Origin: Rhodocyclaceae bacterium
Lineage (GTDB): Bacteria; Pseudomonadota; Gammaproteobacteria; Burkholderiales; Usitatibacteraceae
DNA: 64,000 nucleotides
Assembly (NCBI GenBank): GCA_020247395.1
Contig: JADCJC010000006.1
Coordinates: forward strand, 1-64,000
Direction of reading: 5' to 3'
Under the pieces are notes generated by a model. That model saw only the letters and a program-made list of their open reading frames with translations, did no database searches and had not been told where the DNA came from. Below are positions 27,443-36,190 of this stretch, in pieces. A program made the position numbers and the translations under genes. The stretch's first letter is position 1, and the number at the start of each line of letters is the position of its first letter.

Positions 27443-28175
27443 GAAGGAGTTCGCGAATGTCATAGTTGCCACCGTTTGCGAGGCGCTCGGTGTTGCAAAG
27501 TGAAATGATATCTCGCGCGACTGCCAAAGCATCACGCAGAACACCAATTTCTTTCATTTGTCGGAACCTTTCCCGCTCCGGGAAACTTTCTAACGTAGCT
27601 TCTCGGATGACTGCCTGCATCGGCGTGTCCACGACGCCCGGCGCCAACGAACAGATGGAGAGCGTCGGATCCGATTCGCGCGCTTCTTCCGCCATCACGC
27701 GTGTGGCCATTTCCAATCCAGCCTTCGCAGCGCAGTAAGCGGTCCAGCCCCGCACCGGGCGTTTCGCCGCGCCGGAAGAAACATTCACCACCAATCGTGA
27801 TTCGGCTTTATCACGGGTCAAATTCGCAAATGCCTTCGCGACAAGCATGGGTGCGACAACGTTGACCGACATGTTGTTTTGCAGCGCTTGGGCATCAATC
27901 CGATCAAAGCGCGCGACTGGGCTCACCACACCGGCGTTGTTAATGAGTACCGCACGGTGAAAGCGTTTGCCCTCCAGCAGGGTAGCGAGTTCCGCAAGCG
28001 CGCGTTCGGTCGAAAAAACATCGCCAAAGTCCGCATGAATAGAGGTTCTTGGGCCATTTTTGCCCGAAACTCCCCGCCCCAGCTCGACCACCATGTTGTT
28101 GTTATCGGTACTCAGTTCAGTGGCCAAAGCGCGTCCCAGCCCTTTAGTCGTGCCTGTCACCACGTATAGGTTCAT
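27435..28175 (-). CDS. Short-chain dehydrogenase/reductase, sepiapterin reductase-like
   Basis: The 246-residue SDR has the cofactor motif TGTTKGLG (about 7-14), NNAGVVSP (about 79), a catalytic Ser in VNVSSG and the Tyr-x3-Lys pair in YCAAK (about 151-155), followed by APGVVDTPM. The TGTTKG-start and the VE-L-RG segment after strand 2 suggest NADP use. These enzymes oxidise or reduce carbonyls; similar bacterial proteins are related to sepiapterin or benzil reductase. The substrate is unknown. It starts 12 bases downstream of the zinc-ribbon gene. Confidence 0.9.
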   Translation of the reverse strand: MNLYVVTGTTKGLGRALATELSTDNNNMVVELGRGVSGKNGPRTSIHADFGDVFSTERALAELATLLEGKRFHRAVLINNAGVVSPVARFDRIDAQALQNNMSVNVVAPMLVAKAFANLTRDKAESRLVVNVSSGAAKRPVRGWTAYCAAKAGLEMATRVMAEEARESDPTLSICSLAPGVVDTPMQAVIREATLESFPERERFRQMKEIGVLRDALAVARDIISLCNTERLANGGNYDIRELLHA

Positions 28176-28187
28176 CTATGTTTACTC

Positions 28188-28958
28188 TTAATCGCGTGTT
28201 GCCGCCAGAATCGCCGCCACGCCGGTAAGGATCAGATCAACCAACTCTGTGGTCGCCAATGGTTCTGAATAAGGGGGGGTATACGACGGCGTTGCGGTAG
28301 CGCTTGCGGGTCGGTCAGTCGGCTTCGTGCCCACTTCCACGGTGGAGCTAGTACGACGTACCGCGCGCGCCTCCAACGCCTCGAGCGCCTTGGTAACGGC
28401 CAGTTCATCGAGCACCGCCACCGGCGCGCCGCAGTGGCTGCACGCCGCGTCGTGCTCAACGTCAACACCGGCCCCACAGCTGGAACAGCGAATTTGTTTG
28501 ACCTGTGCAGACAGGGTTCGGCGCTCGGCCGGACTGAGGGCGCGAATGAACTGCTTTTCGCGTAGAAACTGAACAAAGGTAATCAGCCGACCGTGGCTGT
28601 TGGGACAGCGGCGATACTGGAATTTACCGCCGCGCGAGACGTCAAACGACTGAACAAGTTTGTCCCGGCAGACTGGACAATCGCCGGTCAACGAAACCAA
28701 TCGACGCGGTTCATGGCGATGTGAATGGATGCGCGAAAATAGATCAATGACCGATTGCGGCGACATCGACACGCTCTCGAGATTGTCAAACCAAATGAGA
28801 TGGCACGACCAACAAATATCGACTTCCAACGGCGTGTCGACATGCGTACGAAACACAGTCGCAGCCATCAAAGCGTGACAACTTGGGCAATTGCGCGCCA
28901 CGTTGAAGGCTCGACTAAATACCGAGGGCGGCGATCCCCACCGCGGCAACTTCTGCAT
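28188..28958 (-). CDS. Zinc-ribbon protein of unknown function
   Basis: The longest form has 256 residues and overlaps the GlcG-like gene by 44 bases; a GTG at 28901 would give a shorter form that still keeps the first Cys pair. The protein shows five Cys pairs: CPSC and CWSC near the start, with a TFIIB-type layout (DICWSCHLIWFDNLE), then CPVC near 93 with a lone CPNSHGR, and CSSC and CSHC near 158-175. These suggest two or three zinc ribbons. The Ala/Thr/Pro-rich C-terminus ends with a hydrophobic helix (VDLILTGVAAILA) that could be a membrane or amphipathic anchor. I know no function for this arrangement. Confidence 0.7.
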   Translation of the reverse strand: MQKLPRWGSPPSVFSRAFNVARNCPSCHALMAATVFRTHVDTPLEVDICWSCHLIWFDNLESVSMSPQSVIDLFSRIHSHRHEPRRLVSLTGDCPVCRDKLVQSFDVSRGGKFQYRRCPNSHGRLITFVQFLREKQFIRALSPAERRTLSAQVKQIRCSSCGAGVDVEHDAACSHCGAPVAVLDELAVTKALEALEARAVRRTSSTVEVGTKPTDRPASATATPSYTPPYSEPLATTELVDLILTGVAAILAATRD

Positions 28959-29319
28959 CTTCGGAGGACTTCACACCCGACACGCCGACCGCACCAATCG
29001 TCTCGCCGTTGGTGATAATGGGCACACCGCCCTCAAGAAACGTAATGCCCGGCATCGACAGGGCGGAAAAGCGGCCGTTGTTCACCATCTCTTCGTCGCC
29101 TTTGGTTGGCCGACGTCTCACTGCGGCGCTGTAGGCCTTGCCCTGTGAAATTTCCACACTTGCAGGTGCCGACCCATCGAGCCGCAAGAAGCCCAGCAAA
29201 TGCCCGCCATCATCTACCACACTGATACAGACGGCCCAATTGGAGGCAACAGCGTGTTTTTCTGCGGCAGCAAGGATCGTCTTGACGTCGTGATGGGTCA
29301 GATAATGTTTTGTTTTCAT
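28915..29319 (-). CDS. GlcG/HbpS family haem-binding-like protein
   Basis: This 134-residue protein matches the GlcG/HbpS family: VKTILAAAEKHA near the N-terminus, VSVVDDGGHLLGF-like CISVVDDGGHLLGFLR, ISQGKAYSAA, then a GGVPI-NGE-IGAVGVSG core. Members occur in glycolate operons (glcG) or act as haem-binding redox sensors (HbpS). No signal peptide is seen, so it should be cytoplasmic. No glycolate oxidase genes are adjacent. The downstream zinc-ribbon frame begins within its last codons. Confidence 0.85.
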   Translation of the reverse strand: MKTKHYLTHHDVKTILAAAEKHAVASNWAVCISVVDDGGHLLGFLRLDGSAPASVEISQGKAYSAAVRRRPTKGDEEMVNNGRFSALSMPGITFLEGGVPIITNGETIGAVGVSGVKSSEDAEVAAVGIAALGI

Positions 29320-29422
29320 CGCAGGTTGCAGGGTTGGTAGGCAAGGAAGCAGTAAAGGAGCTCAACGCAACACAAATTGTAGCGACTAATTTCGCACACT
29401 CCGCTGATTCGCAAAAACACGA

Positions 29423-30220
29423 CTACGCCAACGCGCGCAGATACCGCTGCCGCTTGGCCTCAGGAAACCGCTCGATGGCATATCGCAACATTGTCCTTGG
29501 CATTTCATGGTAAACGTCTTTGAGAAAGCGCTCTTGGGTGTCCTCGCCGATGCGCCGACCGACCTCTCTTAGCATCCAGCCGACCGCTTTATGGATCAAA
29601 TCTTCCCGATCGTGTAGCAACAAGCGGGCGAGTCGAAAGGTTTCGGTGGCTTCCCCGTTTCTGATGTTGTGGTATGTGGCGAGTATGGCGATACGCCGCT
29701 CCCAGATAACTTTCGATTTAGCCAACCGCGTCAACACACTTTTCCGCTCTTTCGGCTTGTCTGCCAGCCACGCACCCACGATGGGTGCCGCGGACAGATC
29801 CACCAGATCCCAGTTGTTGATAAAGTTTGTGTGTCGTAAATATGCACGGTAGACCGCTTCACGCAAACGCGAGTCGCCGTTTTCATACGCTCGAACCATC
29901 AGCAACAACGCCAAGGCACGGGTCTCATGCCAACCGGATTTCAACAACGGCAGTGCGACATCCAACCCGGCATCGCCCACCGTCCGGGCAAACTGGCGCA
30001 GGGTGGGCATTCTGACACCAAGAAACTTGTCGCCAGCGCCGTACTCCCCGTCTTCGGTCTTAAAGAAGCGCGGCGCAAAAAACGCCGCCTGCTTGCTACC
30101 CATTGCTGCGACGGATTGCACGATAGCGGCGATGTCCGAATCTTTCGCAGGCTTTGCCCGCAAGACTGCCCTAACGGCGCTCCGACGGAGCTTGGATTTG
30201 CGAGTCGAGTCGTTGGCCAT
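29423..30220 (-). CDS. DNA alkylation repair protein, AlkD-like
   Basis: The 265-residue all-helical HEAT-repeat protein keeps the residues known from AlkD glycosylases: Trp and Asp in NNWDLVD (about 134-140), Arg in WERR, and Trp in KAVGWMLRE. AlkD removes bulky or cationic N3- and N7-alkylpurines without flipping the base. An N-terminal basic stretch of about 20 residues precedes the domain. Context gives no further clue: it lies 100 bases from the GlcG-like gene. Confidence 0.9.
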   Translation of the reverse strand: MANDSTRKSKLRRSAVRAVLRAKPAKDSDIAAIVQSVAAMGSKQAAFFAPRFFKTEDGEYGAGDKFLGVRMPTLRQFARTVGDAGLDVALPLLKSGWHETRALALLLMVRAYENGDSRLREAVYRAYLRHTNFINNWDLVDLSAAPIVGAWLADKPKERKSVLTRLAKSKVIWERRIAILATYHNIRNGEATETFRLARLLLHDREDLIHKAVGWMLREVGRRIGEDTQERFLKDVYHEMPRTMLRYAIERFPEAKRQRYLRALA

Positions 30221-30409
30221 GCGGCTTTCAGTTAAGCGCGGATTTTGTCGTACGGTAGGCGAAACAACAATCGCTTGTCGCGCTGCGAGGGCGCACTGCT
30301 GCCCGCTGATCGCGTCAATAAAACAATGCTCGACAAGTTCGCAATAAGGCGACTTTGATATCAGAAATTGTCACCTGATGCCGACTTGAACGTTGTGTAA
30401 CTGCGGAAT

Positions 30410-31066
30410 TTACTTCTTTGGTGCCACATCGGCTGTCGCGGGTGGAGCCGCCGGGTCGGCCTTTGCAGCGTCATTTACGGCATCAATGGGTGGCGGCGCT
30501 GCGTCGGCTTTTGCTTTGATATCGGCCATCACGCGTTTTTCAACGAGAACCTTGAGCGATGCCAGCCCAGCTTCAAAATCCGGCCCGACGATTTTGTTCA
30601 TAAACAAACCAAGGTAACGCAGCGCCGGGTTTGTCCCGAAATCACCCTCGTTGGTCCAAGATACCTTGGTCGTTTCGTCGTCGACCGCAGTGAGCCTGAT
30701 CACACCGGAAGAAACCATCTGCATATCTGGGAAACTCAGCTTATAGACAAGGCGTCGGGGAGGATCTGCTTCGGTGAACTCCATCGCGCCATTACCCTCG
30801 GTCGCAGACTCCCATGACCATTTTGCACCGGCACCACCGCCCGTCCCGGAAAAGGTGAGTTTCATGTTGGGGTCACGCTTGTTCCAAACTGCCCACTTGG
30901 GCCAGTTGGTCGGTGCGGACACCATTTGATAGATCGGAATCGGCGGTGCAGAGATCGTGATTTCACGCTCAACCTTGAATGTTCGCGGTAATAGGAATGC
31001 AATGACCACCAGCAGGACAATCAGTGCAACAACGCCAATCAGCATCTTTCTCAGTGTGCCCACCAT
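30410..31066 (-). CDS. SRPBCC (START-like) protein with N-terminal membrane anchor
   Basis: The ATG at 31066 has AGGAG four bases upstream, giving 218 residues. Residues about 7-28 form one membrane segment (MLIGVVALIVLLVVIAFLLP). A START/SRPBCC lipid-binding fold follows, starting FKVEREITISAPP and including NWPKWAVWNKRDPNM, GAGAKWSWES and the C-terminal helix GLFMNKIVGPDFEAGLASLK. The Ala/Pro-rich tail is probably disordered. Such domains bind hydrophobic ligands. With an N-in anchor the domain would face the periplasm. Partner genes are not evident. Confidence 0.8.
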   Translation of the reverse strand: MVGTLRKMLIGVVALIVLLVVIAFLLPRTFKVEREITISAPPIPIYQMVSAPTNWPKWAVWNKRDPNMKLTFSGTGGGAGAKWSWESATEGNGAMEFTEADPPRRLVYKLSFPDMQMVSSGVIRLTAVDDETTKVSWTNEGDFGTNPALRYLGLFMNKIVGPDFEAGLASLKVLVEKRVMADIKAKADAAPPPIDAVNDAAKADPAAPPATADVAPKK

Positions 31067-31133
31067 TTTCTCCTCAGGGAATAACCCCAACACGTTCAAC
31101 ACGACGCACTATACCGACCGCGCTAGTAGTGTG

Positions 31134-32054
31134 CTAAACCTTGTGTTTACTCTCTTGCCGCCACGGCGCGCCGGCAAACTGCTCGACCAGAAAGTTCACG
31201 AACGCGGCCACCCGTGGACTCTTGTGCTTGCCATGCGGAAACACGGCAGACAGTGGCACAGGTTCCACGTGATGTACATCGGTCAAAACGGGTGTCAACC
31301 AGCCCGCACGGATTCCGTCACCGACAATGACATCAGTTAGTCGGATGATACCAACTCCCGTGGCCGCCAATTGCAGCAGCGTTTCTGCATTGTTGGCAGA
31401 CACGTTGCCACCCACCTCAACGTATTCAATGCCTGTTGGGGTATCAAATGGCCAGCGGCGAAGCTGAGGCGCACCCGATATCGAAATACAATTATGCTCT
31501 AGCAGCTGGGCGGGTGAGTTTGGTACACCATGCGCCTTCAGATAGGCGGGCGATGCGCAGATCACCCGATGCAGATCACAGATTTTTTTTGCAATCAGTG
31601 AAGAATCACGCAGCACACCATTACGAATCGCGACATCAGCACCTTCCTCGACCAGATCCACCAGTCGGTCGGTGACCGTGATGTCTAACTCAACCTCCGG
31701 ATATCGCTCCAGAAAGCGCGGCAGAGCAGGTGCCAGTTGGTGCAGCCCGAACGCAACACCGACGTTCACACGCAGTAACCCTTTTGGATGCGCTGCGAAC
31801 TGCGTGACCTCCGCTTCTGCGTCCGCGATCTCCGTAAGGATCCGTTTTGCACTCGCAAAATAGGCCTCACCCTCCGCTGTTAATGCAAGTTTGCGTGTGG
31901 TGCGGTTCATCAGTCGTACACCCAACCGATCCTCCAGCCGGGTTGTCAGTTTTGACAGCGCTGACGGTGTTAAATCCAGGTCACGTGCTGCTGCGGAAAA
32001 TCCGCCCAACTCAACTGCGCGCACAAACGCCTTCATTTCGCTTGGAGTATCCAT
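31134..32054 (-). CDS. LysR-family transcriptional regulator
   Basis: The 306-residue protein has a LysR helix-turn-helix at residues 1-60 (FVRAVELGGFSAAARDLDLT, then LSKLTTRLEDRLGVRLMNRT) and a substrate-binding domain beginning GLLRVNVGVAFGLHQLAPAL. It is of the CrgA/DmlR-like type. It is divergent from the DUF2863 gene with 232 AT-rich bases between. The downstream SRPBCC gene is on the same strand 67 bases away. Its target is unknown. Confidence 0.9.
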   Translation of the reverse strand: MDTPSEMKAFVRAVELGGFSAAARDLDLTPSALSKLTTRLEDRLGVRLMNRTTRKLALTAEGEAYFASAKRILTEIADAEAEVTQFAAHPKGLLRVNVGVAFGLHQLAPALPRFLERYPEVELDITVTDRLVDLVEEGADVAIRNGVLRDSSLIAKKICDLHRVICASPAYLKAHGVPNSPAQLLEHNCISISGAPQLRRWPFDTPTGIEYVEVGGNVSANNAETLLQLAATGVGIIRLTDVIVGDGIRAGWLTPVLTDVHHVEPVPLSAVFPHGKHKSPRVAAFVNFLVEQFAGAPWRQESKHKV

Positions 32055-32286
32055 ACCGCGGCCTGTTTATGACTCAAATTCCATAGTATTTTGCCATTTA
32101 TATTAATTGTGATCTTTACAGATAGCATTTACGCTGCTCAAAAAATAAAGCGAAGCGCGATCGGCCTAGTCGCGCAGTCTCCGAAGATGCACAATGCTCG
32201 CTCGAGGAGGCGCCACGCGCGCACCACCGCTATAATCATGGCCCACGTATCCCACGCGACTTCGAGTTGCGCCCAACACCACACCC

Positions 32287-33477
32287 ATGAAGCGAATTCG
32301 TAGCAAGTCCCCTCTGCGGCTCTCGAAAGACGCGGAACGCCTGATTACCATGTCAACTGCAGCGGCTAGCTCGGCCAGCCGGAGTGAGGATCAATACTGG
32401 CAATTGCATCTTGAAACGCTGGCCATGACATTGATGGATCGGGGCAACGACGCCGCCATTGAAGCAGCACTCGACCAGACCCACCAAATGAACAGCCCGG
32501 CGCACGAAATCTTGGCGTCCTCATGCGAGGCGGCTGCCGAGTCGACGCTATTGGGTGGCGAAAGCGGGGCGGGCGAGCTCCAAGCTCAACTCATTTCAAT
32601 CCCGTTGATTGCGTGGTCCAAATACCGCATTCCCGCTGGTGCCGTTGAAGGGAAAGTACTCGCGCCGATCCAAGCCCACTTGCATGGACATGTGCTTAGT
32701 GCTGGCGTGAAGCTTTGCCTGAATAGCTTCCTCTATTCAATCGATCAATTGCCACGCGGCTTTTCGGAAACACGCAAACTGACAAAAAAACTCGCCGATG
32801 CCGCAGTGAAGGGTGAAGCGCCCAAAATGGATTTCGCCAAGCTTGGCGACACCGCCGAGTTACCCGCGGACGTGCGCTTCCTTCTCGGTGTTGCCGTGGC
32901 ACCGCGCGGCGCGCCACTGTTCCAATGGCAAGAGTTGGATTCGCACATTAGTCGCACGGAGTGCCTGACTCGTTGGATTGAACAATGCCGCCCCAACTTG
33001 GCCAAGCTGGTACCGGGGTGTGCATTCGAATCAGGCCTGCCGGATGCCTTCTTTCACAATTGCCGCGAGTGTGATCTGCGTGTACGCCCGTATATGCTGA
33101 GCTCGGCCGTCGCAATCGTAGAATCCGCACTCAAGACCGCGCCGGGGCAACTGAGCGCCGTCATTGCCGGTGTCGGCGAAACGGCAGTCGACGAGTACCG
33201 TGTCAGCATCACCCGTAATGGCCATAACGATGTATTGCACGGCATGGTGTGGCCGCTTTACGGGACAGAAGACGACGACAGCAACCCCGGACCACGTGAA
33301 CAGATCGAAGCCATCTTGCAAGAACATAAGATCGCCGAAGTCACACGTATTCCAGGCATTCTGCCCCCCGAATACTGCGAGGATTGTGGCGCACCGTTGT
33401 TCTTCGACCACGACGGCGAGGCCATGCACGCGGAAATGCCGGAAGACTCAGAGCACCCCGCCGCGCACTACCATTAG
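32287..33477 (+). CDS. DUF2863 family protein
   Basis: The 396-residue protein matches DUF2863 along its length. It starts with RLSKDAERLITMSTAAASSASRSEDQYW and has the long alpha/beta middle with PADVRFLLGVAVAPRGAPLFQW. The C-terminal part contains CEDCGAPLFFDHDGEAMHAEMPED, a possible single metal site. The family is known to me mainly from Betaproteobacteria and has no assigned function. There is no signal peptide or membrane segment. It supports the betaproteobacterial origin of the window. Confidence 0.85.
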   Translation: MKRIRSKSPLRLSKDAERLITMSTAAASSASRSEDQYWQLHLETLAMTLMDRGNDAAIEAALDQTHQMNSPAHEILASSCEAAAESTLLGGESGAGELQAQLISIPLIAWSKYRIPAGAVEGKVLAPIQAHLHGHVLSAGVKLCLNSFLYSIDQLPRGFSETRKLTKKLADAAVKGEAPKMDFAKLGDTAELPADVRFLLGVAVAPRGAPLFQWQELDSHISRTECLTRWIEQCRPNLAKLVPGCAFESGLPDAFFHNCRECDLRVRPYMLSSAVAIVESALKTAPGQLSAVIAGVGETAVDEYRVSITRNGHNDVLHGMVWPLYGTEDDDSNPGPREQIEAILQEHKIAEVTRIPGILPPEYCEDCGAPLFFDHDGEAMHAEMPEDSEHPAAHYH

Positions 33478-33825
33478 CGAGCTCTGCAGACGGCAACGTT
33501 TCCCAAACACTAAACGTTAACGTCGACGAGCCTTTCTAAGGCAGTTTGTTTAAAACGGCTATTAAACAAAGCGTTTGACTGTGGCTGAGCGGTACATCGT
33601 CTGACGACAACGCGCCGGTCGGATCTGCGGCAAAGTGCGCAAACTCGGCACAGAGGGACGGCAGAGGGCGGGAGAAGCAGGTTAAGGATACGCCGAATGG
33701 TGGTCACAATCATCGGGCGAGTCCACCGTCTTTAGTTATCGCCCGAACATTTCGTGACGCAACTTGGATTGAACGGGATGATAATTGTGCTTTTATCAAC
33801 TGCAACTTTATAGGACCAAGTTTCG
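33478..33825. other. 348-base intergenic region rich in palindromes
   Basis: No gene is seen. The region holds a perfect palindrome ACGTTAACGT (33514-33523), an AT-rich inverted repeat (33545-33570) and an 8-base inverted pair TCGGGCGA (33713-33720) and TCGCCCGA (33739-33746). It separates DUF2863 from thpR on the same strand. A small RNA or several regulatory sites are possible, but neither is shown. Confidence 0.4.
33545..33570. repeat. Perfect 9-base inverted repeat
   Basis: Arms TTTGTTTAA and TTAAACAAA enclose the 8-base spacer AACGGCTA. The 26-base site has the shape of a repressor operator. It lies 68 bases after the DUF2863 stop and 255 bases before thpR. Confidence 0.45.
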
Positions 33826-34341
33826 ATGCGGCTCTTTTTTGCTATCTGCCCCGAAGGTGATGTTCGCCTGACGCTTTCCGCGCGCCGCTTGGAAGTTGCC
33901 CGCCTCACTGGCGGCCGCCCAACCTTGCCCGTCTCTTTGCACCTGACGATGGTGTTCGTTGGCAACGTCCCACAAAAGCGTCTATTGGAGATGAAGATGG
34001 TGGCGAGTCGCGTGCGTGCCGCGCCGTTTCGCTACACCGTCGATACCGCTGGCTGCTTCGCAACGGCGCGAATCGCGTGGCTCGCAAGTGATCAGCCCCC
34101 ACAGGCGTTGTTCGATCTGCAAAAAGCGCTTCATGATGGCGTGCGCGCTGCTGACTTTGATGTTGATCGCCGCACCTTTCGGCCGCATATCACCGTAGCG
34201 CGGCACATTACGGATGCCATTGAAACTTATCCGATCTCACCGTGCAGCTGGGATGTAGATAAATTTGTGCTGGTAAAAACGGAACAAGACGCCAGTGGTG
34301 TGCGATATGAAGTCATCGATCAGTGGCCGCTCATCGGCTGA
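33826..34341 (+). CDS. thpR: RNA 2',3'-cyclic phosphodiesterase
   Basis: The 171-residue protein belongs to the 2H phosphoesterase superfamily (LigT/ThpR). Both His-x-Thr-x motifs are present: HLTM near residue 38 and HITV near residue 123. The N-terminus MRLFFAICP and FRPHITVAR are typical. These enzymes open 2',3'-cyclic phosphate ends of RNA to 2'-phosphate. It is a single gene, convergent with the AHSA1-like lipoprotein gene 24 bases away. Confidence 0.92.
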   Translation: MRLFFAICPEGDVRLTLSARRLEVARLTGGRPTLPVSLHLTMVFVGNVPQKRLLEMKMVASRVRAAPFRYTVDTAGCFATARIAWLASDQPPQALFDLQKALHDGVRAADFDVDRRTFRPHITVARHITDAIETYPISPCSWDVDKFVLVKTEQDASGVRYEVIDQWPLIG

Positions 34342-34365
34342 GCACTATCCTTTCTCCGCTGCCAT

Positions 34366-34995
34366 TTACTCGACCAACTTGGTTTTAGCCGTTTTATTGT
34401 CAGCAGTGGATGTGGTCGGCGCGGTGCGCTGCTTCTGCAAGTACTCTAGCCAGGGCCGCCAATCGACCGGTCCACTGTCAAATCTCTTCTTGAGATTTTT
34501 CAACACGTTTGGCCACGACTTGGCGAAATAGTCATACGCCTTGCCCCACTCGCTATCGGCGGTCGGCTCTCCCCATCCCATGTGATTGATTGTCACATCG
34601 GTCAAAGTGTCCCCTCGGGAAACAAAACGCACTACGACCACCGTTCGTTGTTTACGCGCCTCTGGCAGGGATGGAGGTGCATTCCAAGTAAACGACAACA
34701 TGCGTTTATCCTGCACGGCAAGGAAAACCATGTCGTCAGCCCCCTTCATGCCGGATGGTGCGGATGGGTCAATGTAGATTGCGAACGCCCCGCCAACCCT
34801 TGCTTCGACGTTGGCGTCAGGCGCAAAAAATGTCTTGATGCCGTCGCTGGTGGTCCAGGCGTTCCAGACGTCATCAACACTTGCGTTGACGGTGATTTTT
34901 TCGGTGATCATCCGTTCGGGTACTGCTGGGTTGCCACACCCATTCAACATCGCGAGCAACAAAAGCCACAAGCTGGCAACGGTAACCCTGTTCAT
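34366..34995 (-). CDS. Lipoprotein with an AHSA1-type SRPBCC domain
   Basis: The 209-residue protein has a lipoprotein signal with lipobox LNGC at residues 17-20. The remainder is an Activator-of-Hsp90 homologue (AHSA1/SRPBCC) fold: ITVNASVDDVWNAWTTSDGIKTFFAPDANVE near the start and the GWGE--DSEW-KAYDYF segment near the C-terminus. AHSA1-like proteins are usually cytoplasmic, so the lipid anchor is notable. The Thr/Lys-rich tail is probably disordered. The gene starts one base after the aminotransferase stop, so the two are likely co-transcribed. Confidence 0.8.
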   Translation of the reverse strand: MNRVTVASLWLLLLAMLNGCGNPAVPERMITEKITVNASVDDVWNAWTTSDGIKTFFAPDANVEARVGGAFAIYIDPSAPSGMKGADDMVFLAVQDKRMLSFTWNAPPSLPEARKQRTVVVVRFVSRGDTLTDVTINHMGWGEPTADSEWGKAYDYFAKSWPNVLKNLKKRFDSGPVDWRPWLEYLQKQRTAPTTSTADNKTAKTKLVE

Positions 34996-34996
34996 A

Positions 34997-36178
34997 TCAG
35001 CCCCCGGTGATCAGTGATCGATGAATCCTATCGACGGCTTTCTCCAACCGGGCAATCGGCTGCGTATAGGCGATACGCATATAGCGCTCAGGGCGATTCA
35101 CGCCAAAGTCGCGACCCGGCGTCATCGCGACGTGCGCTGCCGCCAATAGCGTCGAAGAAAGACGAAAACTGTCTTCGGCTACGGCTGAGGTATCGGCATA
35201 AACATAAAACGCACCGCCGGGCCTGGCGGGCACCCGAAAGTTAACTGCCTCGAGCGCCGGAACCAAAAAATCTCGGCGCCGGTTTAGCTCGCACCGCCGT
35301 GCTTCGAGAATCTCCATGGTCTCCGGCAAAAAAGCCGCCATTGCAGCGTACTGGGCGGGGGTGGATGGCGAGATAAACAAGTTCTGCGCAAGCGTTTCCA
35401 TTTCTTTCACATACGCCTTCGGCACGACCATCCAACCGAGCCGCCAGCCAGTCATATGAAAGTATTTTGAAAAACTGTTTACCACAAAGACATTATCGGT
35501 CTGATTGAGTATCGACAAAGCCGTGTTTGGCACGCTGTCGTATGTCAGCCCCTGATAAATCTCATCCATGATCAGACTGCCACCCCGCTTAGTAACCTCT
35601 TGATGGATTTTTCGAAGTTCTTCATCGGCGATCAATGTGCCCGTCGGATTGGCGGGTGACGCAATCAGTGCGGCAGCCGTATGTATTCCCCAACGTGTGG
35701 AGATGTCGGTCGCGGTCATTTGGAAGCCGCTCGACGCCGTCACCGGCACCTGAACCGGCACTGCATTCATGCTTCGCACAAAGTGGCGATTACACGGATA
35801 CCCGGGGTCGCCCATCAGCACTTCATCGCCGTCATTCAAAAGTGCGGCAAACGTCAGTAGCAGCGCCGCGCTTGAGCCAGCCGTGACGATCACACGCTCC
35901 GGCTCGACAGTGACGCCGTACGTGGTGTAATAAAAATAGGCGATCGCTTCGCGTAGCGGCATCAGCCCGAGCGCGCTCGTGTACCACATCGGCTGCTCGT
36001 CCAAGGCGCGTTTGCCCGCTTCGATCACCGGCAATGGGGTGCCGAAATCGGGCTCGCCGATTTCCATGTGAATCACATCGTGTCCGGCGAGTTCCAGCAC
36101 ACGCGCGCGGCTCTGTATCTCCATCGCCTGAAACGGCTGAATGTGGGACATACGTTTGGAGAGGCGTTTCTCGTTCAT
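34997..36178 (-). CDS. PLP-dependent class I/II aminotransferase
   Basis: The ATG at 36178 gives 393 residues. The fold-type I landmarks are clear: GEPDFGTP near residue 41, TAGSSAALLL, GDPGYPCN, SPANPTG (about 173), MDEIYQGL, and the PLP Lys in SFSKYFHMTGWRLG (Lys near 238), ending with MRIAYT. It resembles aspartate/alanine-type aminotransferases of subgroup I-gamma. The amino donor is not determined. It lies 12 bases downstream of hrpA and just upstream of the AHSA1-like lipoprotein gene on the same strand. Confidence 0.93.
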   Translation of the reverse strand: MNEKRLSKRMSHIQPFQAMEIQSRARVLELAGHDVIHMEIGEPDFGTPLPVIEAGKRALDEQPMWYTSALGLMPLREAIAYFYYTTYGVTVEPERVIVTAGSSAALLLTFAALLNDGDEVLMGDPGYPCNRHFVRSMNAVPVQVPVTASSGFQMTATDISTRWGIHTAAALIASPANPTGTLIADEELRKIHQEVTKRGGSLIMDEIYQGLTYDSVPNTALSILNQTDNVFVVNSFSKYFHMTGWRLGWMVVPKAYVKEMETLAQNLFISPSTPAQYAAMAAFLPETMEILEARRCELNRRRDFLVPALEAVNFRVPARPGGAFYVYADTSAVAEDSFRLSSTLLAAAHVAMTPGRDFGVNRPERYMRIAYTQPIARLEKAVDRIHRSLITGG

Positions 36179-36190
36179 CAAAATTTCCGC

